This document shows positions 41,333 to 49,720 of a stretch of 64,000 nt of DNA, one piece after another; positions within the stretch are counted from its first letter, which is position 1, and every line of letters starts with the position of its first letter. Under the pieces are notes generated by a model. That model saw nothing but the letters and a program-made list of their open reading frames with translations, made no database searches and was not told the origin of the DNA. This stretch comes from an uncultured Faecalibacterium sp. (GTDB lineage Bacteria; Bacillota; Clostridia; Oscillospirales; Ruminococcaceae). The stretch lies in assembly GCA_900540455.1 (NCBI GenBank), contig UQGD01000007.1, positions 12,972-76,971 on the forward strand. The letters run 5' to 3'. The translations under genes were made by a program, and so were the position numbers.

Positions 41333-42599
41333 ATTCGTTCACCTCCGCGCCCAGTGCCCGGGCAGCGTCAAAGAAATCCGGCCAGCTTTTGGCCACGGCC
41401 TCCGCTCCGTCGATGGTCACCGGCAGCCCGGCGGCCAGCGCCAGTACGGTCAGGCTCATCACCACACGGTGGTCGTTGTGGCCCTGCAGCGGGGCGGCGG
41501 GGGCGTGCAGCGCCCCGGCACAGCCTTGGATCAGGATCTGGCCGCCATCGCTCTGGATGCGGCCGCCGCAGGCTTGCAGCTCCGCTTCCATTGCGGCGAT
41601 GCGGTCGCTCTCCTTCAGGCGCAGGCGCTGGGCATTGCGGATGCAGGTGGTGCCGCTGCACAGCAGCCCCAGCACCATCAGCACCGGGCCTAAGTCCGGG
41701 CAGTCGGCCAGGTCGATGTCCACCCCGTGCAGCGGCGCTTTTTCAAAATGCAGGCCGTCTGCATCGGCGGTAAAGCGTGCCCCGGCCCGGCGCAGGATGT
41801 CCAGGACCACGGCGTCCCCCTGCAGGGTGTCCGCCGCCAGGCCGGTGATGGTCACCCCGCCACATACGGCGCCCAGCACCGCAGGGAAAGCGGCCTGGCT
41901 GTAATCGCCTTCTACGGTATAGCGGCAAGGGCGGTACTGCTGGCCGCCGGGGATCAGCAGCTCCCGCTCCGAGAGCCAGCGGCTGTGCACGCCAAAGCGC
42001 TGCTGCACCTGCCGTGTCAGCTGGATATAGCTGCGGCTTTCCACCGGGGGCAGCAGCTGCAGGGTGCTGTCCCCCTCCAAAAGGGGCAGGGCGAACAGCA
42101 GGCCGCTGATGAACTGGCTGGAGACATCCCCCGCCAGCTCATACCGGCCGGAGCGCAGCGCCCCTTCCACCACAAGCCCTTGGGGGATATGCTCCAGCCG
42201 CAGGCCCTGCTGGGCAAACACCGTCTCGTAGACCGACTGGGGCCGCTCCATCAGCCGTCCTCGGCCGGTAAAGGTCACGGCCTGCCCGCTGAGGGAGGCC
42301 AGAGGGATCAAAAAACGCAGGGTGCTGCCGCTCTCGCAGCAGTCCACCGGCCCGTGCAAGGGGCGGAAGTGCCCCAGACCCTCCACCTGGGCGCTGTGGG
42401 GGCCGGTGCTCACCTGGGCACACAGTTGCCCGGCAGCGGCCAGCGTGGCGGAGATATCCTGGCTGAAAGACAGGTTTTCCAGCTGAGAGGGGCCGGCAGC
42501 CAGGGCCGCACACAGCACCGCCCGGTGAGCCAGGCTTTTGCTGGGGGGTGCGGCAACGGTGCCCTTTACCCCGGATGGGGCGCAGACAGTAAGGACCAT
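41322..42599 (-). CDS. aroA: 3-phosphoshikimate 1-carboxyvinyltransferase (EPSP synthase)
   Basis: Joins phosphoenolpyruvate to shikimate 3-phosphate in the sixth step to chorismate. At 425 residues it has the family length. It opens with VKGTVAAPPSKSLAHRA, carrying the PEP/S3P Lys and Ser, and has CGESGST replaced by CCESGSTLRFLIPLA near 83, SSQFISGLL near 158 and the C-terminal LKESDRIAAME near 330. ATG 42599 has GGAGG five bases upstream, better than an in-frame ATG at 42617. It sits between aroQ and tyrA. Confidence 0.94.
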   Translation of the reverse strand: MVLTVCAPSGVKGTVAAPPSKSLAHRAVLCAALAAGPSQLENLSFSQDISATLAAAGQLCAQVSTGPHSAQVEGLGHFRPLHGPVDCCESGSTLRFLIPLASLSGQAVTFTGRGRLMERPQSVYETVFAQQGLRLEHIPQGLVVEGALRSGRYELAGDVSSQFISGLLFALPLLEGDSTLQLLPPVESRSYIQLTRQVQQRFGVHSRWLSERELLIPGGQQYRPCRYTVEGDYSQAAFPAVLGAVCGGVTITGLAADTLQGDAVVLDILRRAGARFTADADGLHFEKAPLHGVDIDLADCPDLGPVLMVLGLLCSGTTCIRNAQRLRLKESDRIAAMEAELQACGGRIQSDGGQILIQGCAGALHAPAAPLQGHNDHRVVMSLTVLALAAGLPVTIDGAEAVAKSWPDFFDAARALGAEVNEYAG

Positions 42600-42617
42600 A
42601 GCAGCCTCCTTTGGCAA

Positions 42618-43082
42618 TTACATAGCAATGTGAGGGTGGGGGCTGCCTTCCAGCCGCAGCAGCTGGGCCAGGTAGGCGCAGGCGTGGAGATAGCCGTCCG
42701 GCCCTTCCCCGATAAAATGCCCCTGGCAGCCAAAGGACACGATGTCCACCTGCCGGAAGCTCTCCCGGGTGTCCGGAGCTTCCAGCAAGACCTCCACTGT
42801 GGGCACCCCACAGGCCCGCACTGCGTCCAGCAGCGCTACACTGGTGTGGGCATAGCCGCCGGGGTTCAGCACGATGCCGTCTGCCCGTCCCTGGGCGGAC
42901 TGGAGCTCGTCGATCAGGTCGCCCTCGTGGTTGGAGTGAAAAAACTCGGTCTCGATCTCCATCTGAGCGCAGCAGCTGGACAGCCAGTCCATCAGGCTGT
43001 TGTAGTCCATCCCGCCGGGCACCCCTGGTATGGGGCAGCGCATCAGGTTGACATTGGGCCCGTTAACGATCAAAAATTTCAT
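42618..43082 (-). CDS. aroQ: type II 3-dehydroquinate dehydratase
   Basis: Removes water from 3-dehydroquinate to give 3-dehydroshikimate. At 154 residues it has the type II length. It has FLIVNGPNVNLM at the start, SNHEGDLIDEL near 50, LNPGGYAHTSVALLDA near 73 with the catalytic His, and VSFGCQGHFIGEGPDGY near 113. The usual REPxxYG flexible loop after the first motif is replaced by a Pro/Gly-rich stretch with a Tyr. The ATG at 43082 lies inside the end of aroEK (20-base overlap), so coupling is likely. Confidence 0.92.
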   Translation of the reverse strand: MKFLIVNGPNVNLMRCPIPGVPGGMDYNSLMDWLSSCCAQMEIETEFFHSNHEGDLIDELQSAQGRADGIVLNPGGYAHTSVALLDAVRACGVPTVEVLLEAPDTRESFRQVDIVSFGCQGHFIGEGPDGYLHACAYLAQLLRLEGSPHPHIAM

Positions 43083-44316
43083 CCAAAGCCTCCATAGCCG
43101 CTGCCAGCGCACAGGCAGCGGTGGTCGTGTTGGGGATGACGGCATCCGCTGCCGCCAGATACAGGGGACGGCGCACCTGCTCCATCCGTTCCAGGGCATC
43201 GGCCCCGGTGGAAAGGGGTCTGCCGCCGGTGCTCAGATCCTGGCGGGGACGGTCCAAAAACAGCACGACACCGTTCTGCCGCAGGGCGCGGACGTTCTGG
43301 CTGCGCAGCACGGCGCCGCCGCCGCAGGCGATCACCAGCCCGCTCTGCTTGCCCCATCGGGCTGCCTGGGCAGACTCCATCTCCCGGAAGGCAGCCTCGC
43401 CCTTTTGGGCAAAGATCTCCGGGATGCTGCACCCGGCGGCCCGCACGACCTCCTCGTCCAGATCCACAAAGCGGCGGTCCAGCCGCTGGGCCAGGCTGCG
43501 GCCAATGGTGCTTTTGCCTGCGCCGGGCATCCCCACCAGCACCACGTTCAGCATCTGGCGGCGCAGCGCGGCGGTGATCCGGGCGGTCTGCCGCTCCGGG
43601 TCGTCCAAGGGCTTGCCCAGAAAATACCCGGCAGCATAGACCGCCTGCGAGACCAGCATCTCCAGCCCGCCCACAGCCACCGGAACCCCGGCTTCCTCTG
43701 CACGGAGCACCAGCTCGGTCTTGCTGGGGTTATACACCACGTCCACCACCGCTTCCAGCCCCGGCATAGAGCGGATATCCAGGCTGCATACCCCTACATC
43801 CGGGTACATTCCGGCGGGGGTGGTGTTTACGACGATCTGCGCCCCGCTGGCGGCGGCCTGGGCATAGCTCAGCTGGCCGGGGCCGGGTCTGCGGCTCACG
43901 GTCAGCACCTGGGATGCCCCCTGGTCCTGGGCTACGGCGCAAACCGTGTTGTGGGTGCCGCCGGTGCCCAGCACCAGCACGGTGCGTCCGGCAAAGCGGA
44001 CGCCGTGGGCCTGGCACAGGGCGGCAAAGCCCATATAGTCGGTGTTGTAGCCGCAGAGCACGCCGCTGCGGTTCACCACGGTGTTCACCGCCCCGATGGC
44101 TGCGGCCCGGGGGTCGATGTAGGCGCAGTATTCCATCACCAGCTTTTTATAGGGGATGGTGACATTGATGGCCTTGAAAGGCCGTTTTTCTAAAAAGGCG
44201 CGGGCCTCCGCCTCGGTGGGCAGGGCCCGCAGCTCGTACCGGTAGCCGCAGAGCAGCTCATGGATCTGCTTGGAGTAAGAGTGCCCCAGCTTTGCGCCGA
44301 TCAATCCGTATTCCAT
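43063..44316 (-). CDS. aroE-aroK: fused shikimate dehydrogenase and shikimate kinase
   Basis: A 417-residue bifunctional enzyme. Residues 1-255 are shikimate dehydrogenase: GLIGAKLGHSYSKQIH at the start, NVTIPYKK near 50, VLVLGTGGTHNTV for NADP near 112. Residues 258-417 are shikimate kinase: P-loop LVGMPGAGKSTIG near 262, FVDLDEEV near 285, FREME and a CGGGAVLR block near 330, RRPLY near 385. It thus performs two successive steps of the pathway. AAAGGAGTGA precedes ATG 44316. aroC lies 4 bases upstream. The frame shows no sign of an assembly join. Confidence 0.93.
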   Translation of the reverse strand: MEYGLIGAKLGHSYSKQIHELLCGYRYELRALPTEAEARAFLEKRPFKAINVTIPYKKLVMEYCAYIDPRAAAIGAVNTVVNRSGVLCGYNTDYMGFAALCQAHGVRFAGRTVLVLGTGGTHNTVCAVAQDQGASQVLTVSRRPGPGQLSYAQAAASGAQIVVNTTPAGMYPDVGVCSLDIRSMPGLEAVVDVVYNPSKTELVLRAEEAGVPVAVGGLEMLVSQAVYAAGYFLGKPLDDPERQTARITAALRRQMLNVVLVGMPGAGKSTIGRSLAQRLDRRFVDLDEEVVRAAGCSIPEIFAQKGEAAFREMESAQAARWGKQSGLVIACGGGAVLRSQNVRALRQNGVVLFLDRPRQDLSTGGRPLSTGADALERMEQVRRPLYLAAADAVIPNTTTAACALAAAMEALDEIFDR

Positions 44317-44320
44317 GCAG

Positions 44321-45460
44321 TCACTCCTTTTCCCGGTAGGTGTCCGGGTGTTCCATCCAGGCCATGCCATAGCGCTGGGTCAGCAGCTCGCCAATAGCCA
44401 GTGCTGCGCCGCAGCTCTGCACAATGGCAGCCCGGGGCAGGATGCAGGGGTCGTGCCGTCCCTGGATGGACAGCACGGCGTCCCGGCGGGCGGGGTAGTC
44501 CACCGTATCCTGCTGCTTGTAGATGCTGGGCGTGGGCTTGACGGCGGTGCGGAACACCACCGGCATCCCGTTGGCAATGCCGCCGTTGATCCCCGCATTG
44601 CGGTTGGCGGCAGTGCAGATCTGGCCCTGCGGCCCCATCCGGAAGGGGTCGTTTGCTTCCGAACCCCGCAGCCCGGCAAAGCCAAACCCGGCCCCAAACT
44701 CGATGCCCTTTACCGCCGGCATGGCAAAGGCCATGTGGGACAAAAGGCTCTCGACGCTGTCAAAATAAGGCTCGCCTACACCGGCGGGCAGCCCCAGGAC
44801 CGCCGTTTCCAGCACACCGCCCACGCTGTCGCCGTCGGCTCCGGCGGCACGGATGGCCTCGGTCATCCGCTGACCGGCCTCCGGGTCCAGCACCGCCAGC
44901 CCCGGCTGGCCGCGCAGAGCCTGGCATTGTGCAGCCAGGGCATCGGGGTCATCCTGGGCAAAGGGGGTGTCCGGCACACCGGCACACTGGGCCAGGTGGG
45001 TGCAGATCCGGATGCCCGCGGCTTCCAGTGCGGGCAGCACGATGGCGCCCCCGGCGACCAGCCCGGCGGTGATCCGGCCGGAAAAATGCCCCCCGCCCCG
45101 GCTGTCCTGCCAGCCATGGTACTTGGCGTAGGCGGTATAGTCTGCGTGGCCCGGGCGCAGCAGATCCGCTGTGCGGGCATAGTCCCCGCTGCGGGTGTTC
45201 TGGTTTTGGATCACCAAAGCGATGGAGCTGCCGGTGGTGCGGCCCTGGTACACACCGGACAGGATATGCACCTGGTCGGCCTCGGTACGGGGGGTGGACA
45301 GGCCGTCCCCTCTGGCCCGGCGGGCATCCATGCACTGGGCGATAAAGCCTTCGTCCACCGGCACCCCGGCCGCCATGCCGTCCAGCACGGCGCCGATGGC
45401 CGGGCCATGGCTCTCGCCGAAAATAGTCAGCGAAAGGGCGCTGCCAAAGGTGTTTTTCAT
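44321..45460 (-). CDS. aroC: chorismate synthase
   Basis: Makes chorismate from EPSP with reduced FMN. The 379-residue protein shows the family signatures FGESHG at residues 14-19, RPGHADYTAYAKYHG near 125 with RGGGHFSGRITAG following, and SVGGVLE near 217 and GIKGIEFG-like AVKGIEFGAGF near 245. The ATG at 45460 overlaps the aroB stop by four bases (ATGA). It is the third gene in the aromatic operon. Confidence 0.96.
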   Translation of the reverse strand: MKNTFGSALSLTIFGESHGPAIGAVLDGMAAGVPVDEGFIAQCMDARRARGDGLSTPRTEADQVHILSGVYQGRTTGSSIALVIQNQNTRSGDYARTADLLRPGHADYTAYAKYHGWQDSRGGGHFSGRITAGLVAGGAIVLPALEAAGIRICTHLAQCAGVPDTPFAQDDPDALAAQCQALRGQPGLAVLDPEAGQRMTEAIRAAGADGDSVGGVLETAVLGLPAGVGEPYFDSVESLLSHMAFAMPAVKGIEFGAGFGFAGLRGSEANDPFRMGPQGQICTAANRNAGINGGIANGMPVVFRTAVKPTPSIYKQQDTVDYPARRDAVLSIQGRHDPCILPRAAIVQSCGAALAIGELLTQRYGMAWMEHPDTYREKE

Positions 45461-46506
45461 GCCTCTGCCTCCAGCCCCAGCAAGGTGGGCAGAGCGGCGG
45501 CGGGCACGGTCTCGGTGCGCCAGCAGCCCAGACCCGGCACCTTGATCAGGGTGATCTGGCCTGCCTGGGCCTTTTTGTCGTGGAGCATCTCTGCCAGCAC
45601 CTTCTGTTTGTCGTAGCTGGCCCGCAGCGGCAGACCCAGGCGGCGGTAGACCGCCCGCACCCGCTTTTGCAGGGTCTTGGATTCGATCATGGGCAGCATG
45701 CCCAGGGCTACACATTCCCCATGGTACAGGCCGGTGGTGCGGCGGCCCTTGATGCCCCGCACGGCCTCGATGCCATGGCCCAGCGTGTGGCCGAAGTTCA
45801 GCGCCTTGCGCATACCCTGCTCGGTCTCGTCCTGCTCGACGATGTTCTTTTTGAACCGCAGGCAGCGGTAGATGATCTCGTCAATGCGGGCGTCTACGTC
45901 CCCCTGCTCAAAGATGCTGAACAGCTCCGGGTCGGCCAGCAGAGCGGCTTTTACCGCCTCGGCCAGGCCGTTGACGAAGTGGCGTTGGGGCAGGGTGGAC
46001 AGGGTGTCCGGGTCCACGATCACCAGTTTGGGCTGCCAGAAGGTGCCCACGATGTTTTTGGTGTCGCCCAGGTCCACCGCCGTCTTGCCCCCAATGGAGG
46101 AGTCGATCATGGATAAGGTGGTGGTGGGACAGTTGATAAAATCTACGCCCCGCATATAGATGGAGGCGGCAAACCCGGCCAGGTCGCCCACTACGCCGCC
46201 GCCCACGGCAACGACCAGGTCGCCCCGGCCCATGCCGAAGTCCAGCATCTGCCGCAGCACAGTCTCCAGGGTCTTGAGGCTCTTGCTGGCCTCGCCCTGG
46301 GGCACGGTGATGATGCGGGTGTCCTGGCACTGGTCTGCGACCCGGCGGGCATAGGCCTCCGGCACGCCGCTGTCGGTGACGATGGCCACCCGGCGGTCCA
46401 GCCGTGCAAACTGGTACAGGTTCTCCAGTGCGCCCCGTTTCAGGATGATGTCATAGCTGCGGGGGCCAAGGTTCATGGTGAGCTTCGTGCCGATAAATTC
46501 ACTCAT
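45457..46506 (-). CDS. aroB: 3-dehydroquinate synthase
   Basis: Converts DAHP to 3-dehydroquinate using NAD and a divalent metal. It is 349 residues long with GGGVVGDLAGFAASIYMRG near 102, the family block FINCPTTTLSMIDSSIGGKTAVD near 123 (written in parts: PTTTL, DSSIGGKT), metal ligands in LAEAVKAAL and the His pair in LNFGHTLGHGIEA near 238. It overlaps pheA by four bases upstream and aroC by four bases downstream. The DAHP synthase that feeds it is not in the window. Confidence 0.96.
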   Translation of the reverse strand: MSEFIGTKLTMNLGPRSYDIILKRGALENLYQFARLDRRVAIVTDSGVPEAYARRVADQCQDTRIITVPQGEASKSLKTLETVLRQMLDFGMGRGDLVVAVGGGVVGDLAGFAASIYMRGVDFINCPTTTLSMIDSSIGGKTAVDLGDTKNIVGTFWQPKLVIVDPDTLSTLPQRHFVNGLAEAVKAALLADPELFSIFEQGDVDARIDEIIYRCLRFKKNIVEQDETEQGMRKALNFGHTLGHGIEAVRGIKGRRTTGLYHGECVALGMLPMIESKTLQKRVRAVYRRLGLPLRASYDKQKVLAEMLHDKKAQAGQITLIKVPGLGCWRTETVPAAALPTLLGLEAEA

Positions 46507-47573
46507 TTGGTATACACTCCTAACAGCCGTACAGTGCGGCAGACACGGTCCAGGGCTTCCAGAAGCGCCTCGGCCTCGTGGGCGGCGGGGTCTCCCACCA
46601 GTTCGACGTAAAAATAATATTCAAAGGGGACATGGGGCAGCGGGCGGCTCTTGATGGACTCCATGTTGAAGCCTGCCTGACCGATGAGCTGGATCACCTC
46701 GGCCAGTTTGCCGGGCTTGTTGTCCGCCGTGAACAGCAGAGAAAAACGGTTGCCCCCGGTGGGCTTGTCCCGGCTGATGACGATGAAGCGGGTGGTGTTG
46801 TCCCCGTCGGTGTTGATGTCCGGCACCAGCACTTCCAGCCCGTACAAAGCAGCGGTCTCCCGGCTGGCGATGGCAGCCAGAGAGGGGTCGCCGCTGTCTG
46901 CCACAAATTTTGCAGCCATGGCCGTGTTGGGCATAGCGGCGGCAGGCAGGCCGAACTGCTTCAAAAAGGTGTCGCTCTGGGCAATGGCCTGCTGGTGGCT
47001 GTATACCTTCTTCAGGCCGGACAGCTGGGCGCCGGGCAGCACCAGCAGATTCTGGGAGATGGGCAGGTCATACACCTGCACCACCCAGATCCCCGGCCGG
47101 GCATAGCACAAGTCCAGCACGGCGGACACATCCCCGGCATGGCTGTTCTCAAAGGGCAGCACGCCATAGGCGGCGTCCCCCTGCTCCACAGCGTCGAATA
47201 CATCGTCCCAGGTGGGGCAGGCCAGCGCCTCCCCGTGGGGGAACAGTGCCCGCAGGGCTATGTGAGCAAAAGCGCCCTCCACCCCTTGGTAGGCCACCCG
47301 GTTGCAGCCCATCTGCTGGGCTTCGTAGGCTTTGGCCAGGTCCATCATATGCTGCACATGGTCCCGGTAGTAGGGGCGCAGCGCATCGCTGTGGATGCGT
47401 GCGGCGGCTTTGTCCAGCACGGCCGCCTCCCGGGCGGGGTCAAAGATGGGCAGGCCGTGGGCTTTTTTGTATTCCGCCACCTGCAGCACAGCGGCCATGC
47501 GCTGTTCAAACAGGTCGGCAAGCTGAGCGTCCACCGCATCGATCTGGCGGCGGGCAGCGTCCAGCTGATCCAT
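46503..47573 (-). CDS. pheA: bifunctional chorismate mutase / prephenate dehydratase
   Basis: Commits chorismate to phenylalanine. The 356 residues hold three domains: AroQ-type chorismate mutase at 1-85 (RRQIDAVDAQLADLFEQRM), prephenate dehydratase at 92-270 (VAYQGVEGAFAHIA; VLPFENSHAGDV; TTRFIVISR) and an ACT domain at 280-356 (FTADNKPGKLAEVIQLI; NMESIKSRP) for feedback by phenylalanine. AAAGGAGG precedes the ATG at 47573. It is the first gene of a seven-gene aromatic operon with its own promoter and an inverted-repeat operator. Confidence 0.95.
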   Translation of the reverse strand: MDQLDAARRQIDAVDAQLADLFEQRMAAVLQVAEYKKAHGLPIFDPAREAAVLDKAAARIHSDALRPYYRDHVQHMMDLAKAYEAQQMGCNRVAYQGVEGAFAHIALRALFPHGEALACPTWDDVFDAVEQGDAAYGVLPFENSHAGDVSAVLDLCYARPGIWVVQVYDLPISQNLLVLPGAQLSGLKKVYSHQQAIAQSDTFLKQFGLPAAAMPNTAMAAKFVADSGDPSLAAIASRETAALYGLEVLVPDINTDGDNTTRFIVISRDKPTGGNRFSLLFTADNKPGKLAEVIQLIGQAGFNMESIKSRPLPHVPFEYYFYVELVGDPAAHEAEALLEALDRVCRTVRLLGVYTK

Positions 47574-47608
47574 CGGCGGGGCCTCCTTTCAGTCCGGATT
47601 AAAGTAAC

Positions 47609-47637
47609 ATTATACCAATCCAGTATACCATACTGGG
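47609..47637 (-). promoter_or_regulatory. promoter of the aromatic operon
   Basis: Minus-strand TATAAT (47614-47609) with a weak CCCAGT -35 (47637-47632), 17-bp spacer. The start would be near 47602, 30 bases before the pheA ATG. Confidence 0.55.
47620..47636. promoter_or_regulatory. operator candidate of the aromatic operon
   Basis: CCAGTAT-ACC-ATACTGG, perfect 7-bp arms with a 3-bp centre, covering the spacer and most of the -35. The position suits repression. The binding protein is unknown. Confidence 0.6.
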
Positions 47638-47721
47638 CACAAGGACACAACAAAGCCCCTGGTATTTGGGTGCGGATAAAATTTCAGCTGGAAGGGGGCA
47701 GACACGAGCTGACCGCACGCC

Positions 47722-47749
47722 TTGCCCTGAGACGAAAAAACGGTATAAT
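47722..47749 (+). promoter_or_regulatory. promoter of the serine dehydratase genes
   Basis: TTGCCC (47722-47727) and TATAAT (47744-47749), 16-bp spacer, about 45 bases before the start codon. Confidence 0.6.
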
Positions 47750-47794
47750 AGAGGGGAAAGGTACTTTTATTCTGCAAATTAGGAGAAACGCCCT

Positions 47795-48463
47795 ATGGCA
47801 TTTATCAGTGTATTTGACGTGCTGGGCCCCAACATGATCGGCCCCTCCAGCTCACACACCGCCGGAGCGGCCATCATTGCCTACCTGGCCCAAAAGATGA
47901 TCGCGCCGCCTCTGCGCCGGGCAGACTTCCGGCTGTACGGCTCTTTTGCCAAGACCTACCGGGGCCACGGCACCGACCGGGCCTTGGTGGGAGGGGTCCT
48001 GGGCTTTTCTGCGGATGATGAGCGCATCCGGGACTCCTTTGCGCTGGCAAAGCAGCAGGGGCTGGAGTTCCGCTTTATTCCGGATGAGACCGAGACCGAT
48101 GTCCACCCCAACACCGTGGAGATCCGTATGGAGAACGCCGCCGGCCGGGTCATGACCGTCCGGGGCGAGTCGCTGGGCGGGGGCAAGGTGCGCATCGTGG
48201 GCATCAATGGGGTCAAGGTGGACTTTACCGGGGAGTACAACGCCCTGATCGTCGTCCAGCGGGACAAGCCCGGTGTAGTGGCGCATATCACCAAGATCCT
48301 CAGCGACCGGGACGTGAACATTGCCTTTATGCGGCTGTTCCGGGAGCAGAAGGGCCACACCGCCTATACCATCGTGGAGTCGGACCAGCGGCTGCCGGAG
48401 GGCGTGGATGCCCTGCTGCTGGAGAACCCCAACATCACCGATGTCATGGTAGTGCAGCCGTAA
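47795..48463 (+). CDS. sdaAB: L-serine dehydratase, iron-sulfur-dependent, beta subunit
   Basis: Partner of the alpha subunit in deaminating L-serine to pyruvate and ammonia. At 222 residues it shows the family start FDVLGPNMIGPSSSHTAGA, the LYGSFAKTYRGHGTDRALVGG block near 48 (in parts: SFAKTYRGHG, DRALVGG) and a C-terminal ACT domain from about 148 (LIVVQRDKPGVVAHITKIL). TAGGAGAAA precedes the ATG. The alpha-subunit gene begins 16 bases downstream. The enzyme suits fermentation of serine. Confidence 0.95.
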   Translation: MAFISVFDVLGPNMIGPSSSHTAGAAIIAYLAQKMIAPPLRRADFRLYGSFAKTYRGHGTDRALVGGVLGFSADDERIRDSFALAKQQGLEFRFIPDETETDVHPNTVEIRMENAAGRVMTVRGESLGGGKVRIVGINGVKVDFTGEYNALIVVQRDKPGVVAHITKILSDRDVNIAFMRLFREQKGHTAYTIVESDQRLPEGVDALLLENPNITDVMVVQP

Positions 48464-48479
48464 GGAGGGAGCAAGAAGG

Positions 48480-49361
48480 ATGGAACCAATGGATTTCAAA
48501 TCTGCCAAGGAGCTGCTGGGCCTGTGCCAGCAGCACGGACTGCCGATCTCGGAGGTGATGCGCCGCCGGGAGTGCGAGCTGGGAGAGACCACCCCGGAGG
48601 CTGTCAATGCCCGGATGGTCGATGCTTGGTCGATCATGACCGCATCGGCCACCCAGCCGCTGCATCACCCCGTCAAGTCCATGGGCGGGCTGATCGGGGG
48701 CGAGGCAGGCCGTCTGTCTGCACATCTGGACACCGGCCGCAGCCTGTGCGGCGGGGTGCTGGGCCGGGCAGTGATGTACGCCATGGCGGTGCTGGAGGTC
48801 AACGCCTCCATGGGCCGGATCGTGGCAGCGCCCACCGCCGGTTCTGCCGGTGTGGTGCCGGGGCTGCTGCTGGCTTTGCAGCAGCAGTACAGCCTGCCGG
48901 ATGAAAAGATCGTGGATGCTCTGTTCAATGCCGGTGCGGTGGGGTATCTTGCCATGCGCAATGCCACGGTGGCCGGTGCCGTGGGCGGCTGTCAGGCCGA
49001 AGTGGGTGTGGCCGCCGCTATGGCGGCTTCGGCTGCGGTGGAGCTGATGGGGGGCACCCCGGAGCAGTGCCTGGATGCCGGGTCTACCGTCCTGATGAAT
49101 ATGCTGGGTCTGGTCTGCGACCCGGTGGGGGGACTGGTGGAGTATCCCTGCCAGAACCGCAACGCTGCCGGTGTGGCCAACGCCCTGGTGGCGGCAGAGC
49201 TGGCCCTGAGCGGGGTGCGGCAGCTGATCCCCTTTGATCAGATGCTGGAGGCGATGTATGCCGTGGGCCGCCGCCTGCCGGTGGAGCTGCGGGAGACCGC
49301 CCTGGGGGGCTGCGCTGTCACCCCCAGTGCCTGCCAGCGCTGCGGCGCCTGCCAGGGCTGA
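48480..49361 (+). CDS. sdaAA: L-serine dehydratase, iron-sulfur-dependent, alpha subunit
   Basis: Catalytic subunit carrying the [4Fe-4S] cluster that acts as a Lewis acid in serine deamination. It is 293 residues long, with SMGGLIGGEAGRL near 62, APTAGSAGVVPG near 120, GYLAMRNATVAGAVGGCQAEVG near 163 (in parts: NATVAGAVGGCQAE) and CQRCGAC at the C-terminus; these cysteines with Cys in GGCQAE are cluster ligand candidates. TAAGGAGGGAG precedes the ATG. No terminator is visible downstream; the next transcript starts near 49447. Confidence 0.95.
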   Translation: MEPMDFKSAKELLGLCQQHGLPISEVMRRRECELGETTPEAVNARMVDAWSIMTASATQPLHHPVKSMGGLIGGEAGRLSAHLDTGRSLCGGVLGRAVMYAMAVLEVNASMGRIVAAPTAGSAGVVPGLLLALQQQYSLPDEKIVDALFNAGAVGYLAMRNATVAGAVGGCQAEVGVAAAMAASAAVELMGGTPEQCLDAGSTVLMNMLGLVCDPVGGLVEYPCQNRNAAGVANALVAAELALSGVRQLIPFDQMLEAMYAVGRRLPVELRETALGGCAVTPSACQRCGACQG

Positions 49362-49411
49362 GGAACGCAGCAAAGAAACAGTTTAGCTTTTGATTGTTCA
49401 TAAAAAATCCA

Positions 49412-49440
49412 TTGACGAGGCGCAGAATTGGGACTATACT
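49412..49440 (+). promoter_or_regulatory. promoter of the cation ATPase leader
   Basis: TTGACG (49412-49417) and TATACT (49435-49440), 17-bp spacer. The transcript begins just before the riboswitch-like structure. Confidence 0.75.
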
Positions 49441-49451
49441 GAGTCCATTGT

Positions 49452-49556
49452 ATGAGGGAGTAATTCCGTGCCTGCTATGTTGGGTGCGAAGCGTTTCCGT
49501 CATTCTCGGCAGTTTCCAAAACCTGCCCGGAACGCTTTTTGCTTACCCTGGCTCAT
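49452..49556 (+). ncRNA. probable yybP-ykoY (manganese) riboswitch
   Basis: The leader holds P1 (ATGAG 49452-49456 with CTCAT 49552-49556), the hallmark loop GGGAGTAA, an internal helix AGCGTTtCCG/CGGaACGCT, and a GTCATTC segment before a GGCAG/CTGCC hairpin followed by CCGG, as in the yybP-ykoY family. The 3' loop here reads TTACCCTGG and not the more usual AAGACC, so this is a variant or a less certain match. The class senses Mn2+ and often controls P-type ATPases, as here. Confidence 0.65.
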
Positions 49557-49593
49557 CCCAAAAGGATAAGCCGGAGCCTGCTTTGGGAAGAAT

Positions 49594-49650
49594 GAGACTC
49601 GTGCACAAAGCCCCGCTTGAGGGCTCTGTGCAGGGGTCTCTTTTTATTTT
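49594..49650 (+). terminator. terminator of the riboswitch expression platform
   Basis: GAGAC...TGCACA-AAGCCC pairs with GGGCT-TGTGCA...GTCTC, then TTTTTATTTT, 71 bases before the ATPase start. Bases 49552-49562 can alternatively pair with 49582-49596, which would break the foot of this hairpin. Confidence 0.8.
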
Positions 49651-49720
49651 GCCCCCCGCAGAGAGCGAACGCCAGGCGGACGGAATCTGGATGCGTGTGA
49701 GAATGGAAGGATGGTAGAAA

